Source: Sanguinoderma infundibulare (taxonomy: Eukaryota > Basidiomycota > Agaricomycetes > Polyporales > Polyporaceae). From it: a stretch of DNA of 64,000 nt. A program made the translations under genes and the position numbers. Positions 55,983-64,000 of this stretch are shown here, piece by piece (position 1 is the stretch's first letter; each line of letters starts with the position of its first letter). The notes below the pieces were generated by a model, which worked only from the letters and a program-made list of their open reading frames with translations, searched no databases and was not told the origin of the DNA. The stretch spans positions 1,364,001 through 1,428,000 of the forward strand of contig JAVLRN010000004.1 of assembly GCA_032821775.1 (NCBI GenBank), given 5' to 3'.

Positions 55983-57750
55983 GGACTTCGGGGAATGAAG
56001 CGGAAGGAGAACACAGTGGAACGGTTGCTTGGTGCTACAGCTATTTGTACAGTTAGATGAAGCAAGGCCGTATGCTATAGAGGGACCGGTGGATCGAACG
56101 GTGCCACTGAAAATGCCACTACCTGGGTACTCTTACCACATGTTCCCTCCAAGCTACCCAATCATGATAATGGTTCCGCGAAGCCGGCTAAGAATCGCTG
56201 TCACTGAAGATGTTGAGCTAATTTTAAGGCCCGATATGCCTAACATCTTGCCATATGGGCTTGAGGGAGCCTTCCTGTCTATATTGAGCGCGCTCCGCTG
56301 GGAGTCAGGAGGTACTATGTTCGATCCTTCGGCCAACACCAACCGAGTTAGGAAAGAAGACGACGCACACGGTCGACGTTCCTGGTACACTCGGTACGAA
56401 AATTCGTGAGCAACACAAAATTGGAAACGTATGGGGTCAACGCTCACCAGCTACGGTCGCACGGTGGCCATACAATCGCTGTGGTGCGAAGCGAGCGGGA
56501 TGCTCAGTACACCTATTCCGGCGAGCCGCCTTCCACCGGTCATCTACCTTGCGCCCCCAGAACCCGACGCCGACGACGATCCTCTCCACCGTGTCTCGAT
56601 CTGTAATAGGTCTTGCCTTCGCGCGTCCGGAGCGCGGACCTCCGCTAACATCTTCGCTGATGTCGCCGAGTTGGTAGGACCATGAAAAGCGGGCGCGAGG
56701 TCATACCTGCTGCGAAGAGGCTAAAGTTACACTCCCATACGTTCAAGTCAGCTCTAATATAGAACACAGCTTGCGCCAAGGACAAAGATACGTACAAGCA
56801 TTCCCACAATCGCGCCACTCTACTCGCGAGATTGAGCTTTGAAGTAGCGAGTCCAGACTGCCGCATGGCCTTCAAGTCGGAGGGACGCTCTTCCAGACCC
56901 TCAACCTCGCACTGACCAGAGAAGGAACCGAATGTTCTCAGAATATGACAGGCTAAGTTCGGAGAGCAGACGATTAGATGTAAGGACACGAGGAGATCAA
57001 AAACGACCCACGTGAAGATCGTATTCAATACAAGGACTGCCAATTGACTGTCTACAGACACGGTACTCCCATCCACCTTTTTCACAAGCCAGGGAGGCAA
57101 CTTCCTCGATCGACAGCTTTCAAGCTCACCATGTAGTTCTGGGACTTCATTGCAAGCCTGTCTCCGGATCCAGACTCGACGGCACCCCGCAAGTTTTGAG
57201 GTTGTAATCTGTAGAACTGCGCATCTGCAAGAGGGGAAACCAAGCGACATCGCAGAGTCCGTGAGAAGGGATATGCATAGTTAAGGGTCTGAAAGGAGCT
57301 ATAAATGGATGTGTATTCTGAACGGAACTCCATTACCTCTTCCATAGGATAGGCAAATCGCCCAACGGGAGACTCAACACTTAACTGGTGCACCCGGGGC
57401 CGCAACGCGTCAAGTTGACCTTGCGGCCGGGGATTGGACGTCCAGGGACTTGTCAGAGTCCGATGCTAAAGTAGCAGGATAGTGAAGGAAAGCATCGCAA
57501 AGTTCAGGCTGCCAGACAGATGCGACGCTCCGAGAGCACAGACTGAGAGAGCACCGTTGGACTCCGAGGCCTGGCAGAGTGTTGGACTCGGACTCGACGC
57601 CGGGTCGTGGACATTGTGACTTCTGTGACGGTTGTTACTGTCATGGCACACTCCGTCACAGTCGCCATCGATTTCGGCGGCCTTTGCTTGCTCTCCACCG
57701 TGACCACCACTCCTTAGCCTGCTCTACTCCTCCTCGGCTCAGCATCAGCA
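55983..57750. other. Gene-poor stretch, possible membrane-protein remnant
   Basis: On the minus strand 57250-56645 has one strongly hydrophobic segment (LAVLVLNTIFTWVVFDLLVSL) and fragments further left, suggesting a decayed membrane protein, but I cannot join exons or name a family. The rest is featureless. Confidence 0.3.
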
Positions 57751-58711
57751 ATGTCCTCGGAACCCGTCACAAGAAAGCGTGCAAGAATCGAATCGGAGGA
57801 TTCTACTCTGGAGACCTCGGATGCGGACGAGATGACTACACCGGCGTGCTTAGCCTTGTTCAGGCGGAGGCTCCTAGGAAGCGGGACGACGAGTTCAGGT
57901 TCGACGACGGTAATGTAATTCTCATTGCTGGAGACATCGAGTTCCTCGCGGACCATTCCCCGGTCTTCAAGGATATGTTCTCCCTCCCGCAACCAGCCGA
58001 GACTTCGTCGTCGGAGACTCCCTGTCCTGCAATCCCTGCTACCGATTATCCTCAGGATGTGCGCCATATCTTGCATATTTACATTCCGCGGAGCGACCCG
58101 AGGTACATCGGTTTGTCATTCTGGTCCTATCATAACCCTTGGCATCCTGACACCCACGCAGTCCGTATTCCCAAGCGCCTTCATTCCACGGACTTTCGGC
58201 CTCCATTCGTTTAGGCCATAGGTGCCAGATGTCCAAACTAGTAGACCATTCAATGCAGTACTTAAAGCGTTACTAGTCAACCAACATGTACTCTTGGGCC
58301 GAATGCACGCGAGCTCGATTCGAATCTCCCTCCATCATCTGGCGCGGCGCAGCCATCGATGTCGTCAATATCGCACGTCTCACCGAGGAGCCGACGCTCC
58401 TGCCAACAGCAATGCTTCAGTGCCGCACGCTCGGGCGAAAAGTCCTCGATGGCTTCAAGCGCCAGGACGGTTCCCTTGTACACCTCACGCACGACGACCT
58501 TGGCCGGTGTCTCGAAGCACAGACAACGATCAGCGCCGCAGCGCTTTCCGTCGCGATCCGTGTTTACACCCCGGTCGTTTCCGAAGGGTGTCAGGGCCCC
58601 GCGGCATGCGAAGCTGCGTGGAGATTCGAGATTCCGAATATTGCAACACTGACACGATATCGTACACAGCCAAGTCATCAAGGAAATCGAGTACAGACCA
58701 GTGAGACATGA
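57751..58711 (+). pseudogene. BTB/POZ paralog, broken
   Basis: ATG 57751 (MSSEPVTRKRARIESED). The frame slips near 57840-57870; EFRFDDGNVILIAGDIEF then runs directly into LADHSPVFKDMFSLPQP, so about six residues (RVFKGI) are deleted. Then PQDVRHILHIYIPRSDPR, an intron (~58101-58158), ASIRLGHRCQMSKLVDHS in another frame, a TAG after LKRY at ~58274, and IDVVNIARLTEEPTLLP, with the tail lost after ~58640. The CxxC module is missing. Confidence 0.85.
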
Positions 58712-59235
58712 ATAACAGCATGGAATAGAAGGATTCAGAGCCGGAGACGAGAAGCGACCGCACTAATCGTACAGAGAACAGTCATCGAGGTAGCTGGCGA
58801 GGAGGATGGAGGATAGGCATAAGTTTGGGGGGACCAAGACACAAGCGACAGAGATAGGAAACGATCCACAAAATACGCAAGAAAAACTGATGCTAAAGAG
58901 CCCATGCAGGTACGCCCTCGCGAGAAGCAGACCTCCAGACTGAGCCCAAAGGCCCGGACCCTGGAGCCGCTGCCGAATGCGAAGAGGCACCGGCCCGTTC
59001 CTCGTCCATCAGCCATATGACAGCCCTCAAAGCGGAATCGGTCGCCAAAACGAGCGGTCAGCGCGCGGGGCTGAGTGCTCGTGCGGGGCGAACGATTCGA
59101 GAGACACCATACTGCTGGTGAGCGCGATCCGGCGGATGCCTGTGGAGAGCGGTGATTAGAACCAACGTCTGGACGGTGACGGCGCGGAGAAGCTGGGAGG
59201 AACAGGACGCACCGCGAATCACACCCTCGCGCGTC
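58712..59235. other. Intergenic, no gene seen
   Basis: 3' flank of the zinc-finger gene; nothing recognisable. Confidence 0.4.
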
Positions 59236-60527
59236 CTAGGCGTCGCGCTCGTCTTTCTTGACGATCTTTTTGACGATCTTGCTGTCGCTGGGCTTCGGGT
59301 TCTTGGCGATCTTGCTCTTGCCGGGCCTCGGGTTCTTAACATTCCGCGGCGAGCCGAGGCGGGTGTGCTTGGATTGGTGGTGCCGCTGGAGATCGAAGTT
59401 GCGGCTAAAAGCGCGGTCGCATCCAGCCTCTGGGCAGCGGAAGCCGCGCAGGCCGAGGTGCACGCTGTTGTAGTGCACCTTCACATAATGCGTGCGCGCG
59501 AACACTGTACAGCACAAGGATCGTTAGCCAGAGCAAAGGAAGAGGAGAGCGAGGAGTACGCGCATTTGGGGCATACGGGGCAGGGGAAGCGCTTTGTGGT
59601 GTCCTGCCGCCTCCGTGTCCTCTTCGGTGGAGTAGCGTCCTTGCTCACCGAGTCATCGTCGTCAGAGTCATCGTCGTCACAGTCATCATCGCCGTCATCG
59701 TTGTCAGAGTCATCGTCGTCGACCTCGTCGTCCTCGTCGATCACGTGAGGGCGCCTAGCATACGTCGGACAGGTTGGCTTCTCCTCAACGACAAGGGTGT
59801 CCTGGGGCTGCTTAAGAGAGACAGTTGAAAGAGGAGACGACGTCGGGGCCATGGGGATGAGCGTGGACTCGTCCACGATCGCCTTCACGTCTGTCGTCGC
59901 GAGGACTGGGACAATAGTGTCCGCAGCATCGACCATGTGCTGCGACGGCAGTCCCTCTGGCCAATAGGACTGACCGTTGTCGTTGTAGTCATCGTTGACG
60001 TCAAACATGTACGAAGCTGAGCCAGGAGTCGGGAGGTTGGGGATGGACGCGACGTCCATGTAGAGAGTTGGGGAAGGGGAAGAAGCGACATGGTGGTCGA
60101 CCAGCACGTCTTCGGCCGGGGGGAGCTCAAGCCTTGAGAAATAATCATTGGTGGAAGAATTGGTAAGGGTACTGGCGGAGATGGTGGAAAGAGGGGAGTG
60201 GATTGTGCCTTCGCAGGACGACAGGCTATCAGTGAAGGGGTTAGGAGCAGGCCCAGGTGCGAATGGAAAGGCAGTGTTGAACACCGGTCGCCAGTCGATA
60301 GTCGTGTCGGGCTGACAGACCAGCTGTCTTTGGCTGATGAGGTCGAGGTCGCGACTGAGCAAGTCGATGTCTCGATCAAAAACTTCGACCGACCTGGACG
60401 CGTCCTCTGGGCTCTGTGGAGCCTGGCCGGACGCGTAAGGGCTCCCAAGCACGCCCACCCAGTCGAAGAAGGGGATGGACGCTTCGGGGCGTTGCTTGTA
60501 GTACGCCTCGCGGTCACGATAGTTCAT
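59236..60527 (-). CDS. C2H2 zinc-finger protein, probable transcription factor
   Basis: ATG 60527 (MNYRDREAYYKQRPEAS). A long Ser/Pro/Asp-rich N-terminal half (possible activation region), then a run of ~30 Asp/Glu/Ser (EVDDDDSDNDDGDD...), a basic stretch PPKRTRRRQDTTKRF (likely nuclear signal), and two zinc fingers. Finger one begins FPCPVCPKCA and is split by an intron (about 59575-59512, GTACTC..CTAAC..ACAG), then FARTHYVKVHYNSVH. Finger two is FRCPEAGCDRAFSRNFDLQRHHQSKH (C-x4-C-x12-H-x4-H). The tail is Lys/Pro repeats (KNPKPSDSKIVKK). Stop at 59236-59238. I chose the internal ATG because the upstream extension lacks family character. Intact. Confidence 0.82.
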
Positions 60528-61565
60528 GATGGTAGACCAAGAATACGTGTCGGTATGGGAGAACGTTGACTGAGACTGTGGTCCTGCTCGCGGCGATATG
60601 AGACAGAGAGAGTTGGGGGGATGAGGCGTCGAGGGTGAGTACTTACTATCTGCTCCAAGCACCGCCTGATGCTGCAGCAAGTAACTTCTCTGCTTCTTCC
60701 GTCCTATGGATTCGGCGCTACGGCCCCTTCGAGGCTAGTCCTGGGAGAATTGTGAATATTTCGAGTGTAGAACGCTTCAAACACAAGCCGGGCTGCAGAT
60801 CACCAGCAGAATGTATACATAGGCAAGTCTGCGCAATATAAGCCCGGCGGTCGTCGGCTCTGTATCGCTGGCAGAATGAAGTTGAACAGTCCAGTCAAGA
60901 GAAACGGCAAGGAGCGCAGACTCGGATGACCCGCGAGGACCTGCGCACTCGACGTCGCAGGAGAGCGATTGCGCACGCTAAGCGACCAATCGGAATGATT
61001 GCGCGTCAAGCTGTGCTTGCGGTAGCTGGCGCGCGCGACCAGGCGCGACCGCGAAGAGACTGCGGCGACCGCAGGCACCGCGACGACCACGTTCATGACC
61101 TCCAAATCCATGCTTGATGCAAGCTCTGCCCTATTGAGCCCGCCTCGTTGCATTCCACCGGCCTTTCCTGCGCGCGCACAAAACGACTGCGACATGCATC
61201 TCCGCAGCGATCTGCGATACTGGACAGTCGCGATATGGTAAGGCCGAGTCTGCTGCTCCAGTCGACCATCGCGCCCGAGGACATTCCCCGGCTTGTTCCG
61301 CGAGGAAACAGCTTCATTGTGACCCTCTTGACAGCGAATAAGAAACACGGTTGCGCGCGACGCGATGACGATCATACACACCAATGATCGCCAAAAGAGC
61401 ATCGGAGGAGGGACGGGTCGACGCGTGTTCGTGAGTATACTGGATGATGTATTGAAATGGACCTGAGAGTGTCGATGAGAGGAACTGTAGAGAGCGGAAA
61501 GGGTCAGAAACATAGCATGCTTCGATAGCGGCGGATAACTGGATCTCACTGCTCATCGTGCTGCC
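60528..61565. other. Intergenic, no gene seen
   Basis: Promoter side of the zinc-finger gene. A 249-codon open frame on the minus strand (60800-61549) looks like a GC-driven accident: no domain, unusual composition. Confidence 0.4.
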
Positions 61566-62440
61566 TCAGCACCATCCGTCCACCGCAATGTCGATTGTTG
61601 TCGGCAGCTCCTTCCAGAATGTCTTCTGCGCCTCCTTCCCTCGCGCCATCGCCAGAGGGATGTAGTGCGAGCATAGAGAAACCGCCCCGATCTCATACAT
61701 GCGGAGGAGGGGCCGGAACGGGTCCAGGTTCGTTACAATACCCGAATACCCGTATAGGAGCACTAGTGCCGGTTGAAAGCCAGTTCGGCAAGCGTGGGCG
61801 GTCGTGCAAGCACCAGAAACACCTGGCTGACAGGCCTTCACGTACATTGAGAGCGAGAGGGCGGCGATTCCGCACTTCGCCGCCAACGGCGCAAGCGTGG
61901 CTGAAACCCGCAAGGATGTCCTGTTCGTACTCGTCGGACTCCCAGTGCTTCTGCCAGTCTTCTAAATCTGCGCTATAGTAGTCCTTGAGGTACGCGATGG
62001 CGTGTCCCTGGATCTTTTCCATCTGGTACTTGTGCCTGAGGCATATGCATGCGGAAATGCAATAAAACGACCGGTTGTCGGGAGCGAACGGGCTGATGCA
62101 CAATATCAACGACGAAGGAATGGATAGTTTGCTGAGGAACGCACCTGAGATCTCCCTGCAGCATCAATACCCGCAGCAAATACCGAAGGTCCTCCGGAGA
62201 GTCGGAAACATGTACTGCAGGACACGGCGCACCGTCAGCATCCGAAGCATTGGGAGGCTGGGGCACGGAGAGCATGTCCCGAAGACGAGGGAGCGTCGCG
62301 CTAGAACGCCCTTGCAGACACGAAACTCCACATCGCGCGCAACTAGAATGATGGTGCCATCCTCGCACCAGAACTCCTTGTCTCGTTCTCTATCTCCAAG
62401 CACAATTGTGGGATCAGGAGCGTTGTCAGGCATAGAAAAG
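61566..62440 (-). pseudogene. BTB/POZ paralog, broken
   Basis: From ~62431 leftwards: DKEFWCEDGTIILVARDVEFRVCKGVL, a frameshift at ~62280, DMLSVPQPPNASDADG, DSPEDLRYLLRVLM, an intron, FYCISACICLRHKYQMEKIQGHAIAYLKDYY, then an internal deletion: HACAVGGEV runs into a remnant of the cysteine module (VKACQPG, TTAHACRTGF) in another frame. The end reads SLCSHYIPLAMARGKEAQK, LPTTIDIAVDGWC. The first Cys of the usual CxxC is kept but the second is His-shifted. Dead gene. Confidence 0.8.
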
Positions 62441-62649
62441 TCATGCGATGAAGGGGCTTGGTTTGGTGGAGACTTGGAGGGAGGCGGTACGATGCTGGCA
62501 AGGCGGAAAACCACAGGCGCTGATGCCACGTGGGAGGAATCCTGCGTGGCTTGCACGTGCACCACACAGGTGCACCATACAGGGTTCCTCCCATCTATGC
62601 CCAGAAAATGAGCGCACGTACAGGCCTTCAGCATGATGCAGCATTGACC

Positions 62650-63085
62650 ATTCGAGTCAGATCCTCCATGGCTGAGCCGCTTTTCCCCACCGCATCGCCA
62701 AATCCGCGCAGCACAAGCAAAGCGACACGGGCCGCAGTTCGAACAGGCGGAGGACGGGCCTGAACGGGCCCACCTCCGTCACGGTTTCGTACCATTGGCC
62801 CAGGAGCGCATGCGCATCGTGAAAGCCCTTCATGCATGCATCCGTGGTATTATAGTCCTCGGAGACAGCAGCCTGGTACGCGCATGCGAAGATGGACATC
62901 CTGCCCCCAAGAACTCTGCCCGCGGGAGGTCGACGGGCACAAGCTCCTCGTGGGTGCCGTCGGCGGGGTCAAATCTATCTAGGATCCGCTCCTCGACGGC
63001 GCAGCAGTGGAGAATCGATTTGGAGAGGAGCGTGGACTCGCTAGTCAGGCGGGCGAGGTTGACGACACGTGCTTGAGGCCGCTCA
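62650..63085 (-). pseudogene. BTB-family C-terminal fragment
   Basis: Only the second half of the family is present: ARVVNLARLTSESTLLSKSILHCC, ILDRFDPADGTHEEL, then a frame change near 62900 to MSIFACAYQAAVSEDYNTTDAC, LRPVSLCLCCADLAM. No BTB fold upstream to 63300. It lies just behind the preceding copy on the same strand, which suggests a tandem duplicate. Confidence 0.7.
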
Positions 63086-63716
63086 GGATGTGGTGCTTGT
63101 GCTAGAAGTCGGTGAGTTCCCAATGGGCCCGCCGAACTCTGACACGTAGAAGGTGAAGTGTACGTAGCATTGACCTCAGGAGTTGCGTGGCCGGTGGACC
63201 CACCATCTTCGGGCGCAGTGATGCCGTGGAGGACATGGCACGGGCACGCGCGTACGTTGGCTATTATGCCGATCACATTGATCGCTCTAATACGCGCTTC
63301 CAGTGGTAGTGTTGTGGAATGTTGGGGTTGTCTTGAGTTTGCCTCTCCTTCGTTTCATCTGTACTGTGCAGTGAGTTGGGAGTGGATTCCTTGTGTCATC
63401 ATTTCGTCCTTTGGTGGAACATTCGTGACAGACCCTAGTGAGGACGAACCTATACCCAATTATCCGAAGTGGTAGTACAAAAAGAGTCTGACGGTAATCG
63501 AGCCAATGTAGTGGCACGCTAAATAATCGCAAGAAATAACAATGAGAAGTCAAAATGTGTTCGTGACACAAGATATCAAGACGTTGCATCGCCCTGGCCA
63601 GATCAAAAAAACGAAGCCTAATTGACCCCGCCATTCTCCGTTCTCATTTCGTCTCGCCGAGCTTCGGATTAATACGCATAAAACGCCGAGAGCCGCCTGG
63701 CCCCCTTCGACCTGTT

Positions 63717-64000
63717 CTATATTGCAGTTGCGGACCTCGACATGGATGAGGTCTGTGCAGTCGGTTCTTCGGGTACTGCAGTGGCCGCGGTGCGGTTGTA
63801 GACGGGAACGATAATCTCTGGAATTCCGGACACATCTTGACCGCGGAAGTAACCTGAGGAAAGACACCGAGAGCGCAACGTTTACATGTCGAAAATTGTG
63901 AGCGGCTGGTCTACAATACAGGTGGGAAAACCACTCACGAGGGCTGTCGTAATACCACACGACGGTTCCTTGCGTGTACTGCTCCATGGCCTTGTTGTAA
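63717..64000 (-). CDS. Sesquiterpene synthase, 3' end only (runs off the window)
   Basis: Near-duplicate of the 3' end of the gene at 54.1-56.0 kb: MEQYTQGTVVWYYDSPR, an intron (~63940-63855), then GYFRGQDVSGIPEIIVPVYNRTAAT and a short polar tail to TAG 63719-63717. Unlike the other copy it stops soon after the conserved part. The metal-binding motifs lie beyond the window, so activity cannot be judged. Confidence 0.75.

Noticed and set aside
60800..61549. 249-codon open frame on the minus strand
   Set aside because: No domain, composition unlike the neighbouring genes, no splice or promoter context.
62440..62640. Repeated GTGCACCA and GGGAGGAATCC/GGTTCCTCCC near the broken BTB copy
   Set aside because: Arms are too short and imperfect to define an element.

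Overview
The window reads as nuclear DNA of an agaricomycete basidiomycete, probably a polypore-like wood decayer. Genes are dense and split by 50-100 bp GT-AG introns with CTAAC/CTAAT-type branch sites. Gene families include BTB/POZ and HET proteins, tannase, carboxylesterase, a Cop-type sesquiterpene synthase, and KDZ transposons carrying a TET/JBP dioxygenase. Species cannot be fixed from sequence alone.

Layout. 0-22.7 kb is accessory-type host DNA: a partial BTB gene, a decayed tannase, a TetX-like FAD monooxygenase, a secreted Kre9/Knh1-like protein (-), a BTB gene, a HET gene with C-terminal repeats (-), a BTB gene (-), a broken BTB copy, a decayed carboxylesterase, and a second HET gene. 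22.79-45.27 kb is one composite mobile region. An outer 22.5-kb element has ~306-bp terminal inverted repeats (TIRs) and an 8-bp target duplication. Inside its KDZ transposase gene sits a second 12.7-kb KDZ element with its own unrelated ~305-bp TIRs. 45.3-64 kb is again host DNA: a KCTD-type BTB gene, a run of BTB paralogs mostly broken, a short-chain dehydrogenase, an F-box/LRR-like remnant, a sesquiterpene synthase (one premature stop), a C2H2 zinc-finger regulator, two more BTB remnants, and the 3' end of a second sesquiterpene synthase.

The nested elements are the most striking feature. The inner one carries a CxC2-type KDZ transposase, a divergently transcribed TET/JBP-like 2-oxoglutarate/Fe(II) dioxygenase, a two-domain viroplasmin/RNase H1-N-like protein, a small basic-region protein and a large low-complexity protein. 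The outer one carries a CxC1-type KDZ transposase, a second viroplasmin-like gene and another element-specific gene. Premature stops in the transposase genes are each reachable by one C-to-T change, and every TIR mismatch I see is a transition. This suggests methylcytosine deamination or a RIP-like process acting on DNA that itself encodes a cytosine-modification enzyme family.

The BTB family shows birth and death at close range: about ten copies of one subfamily in 64 kb, only some intact, sharing an uncharacterised C-terminal module with paired cysteines. Exon boundaries were read by eye from splice consensus and family resemblance and are approximate.
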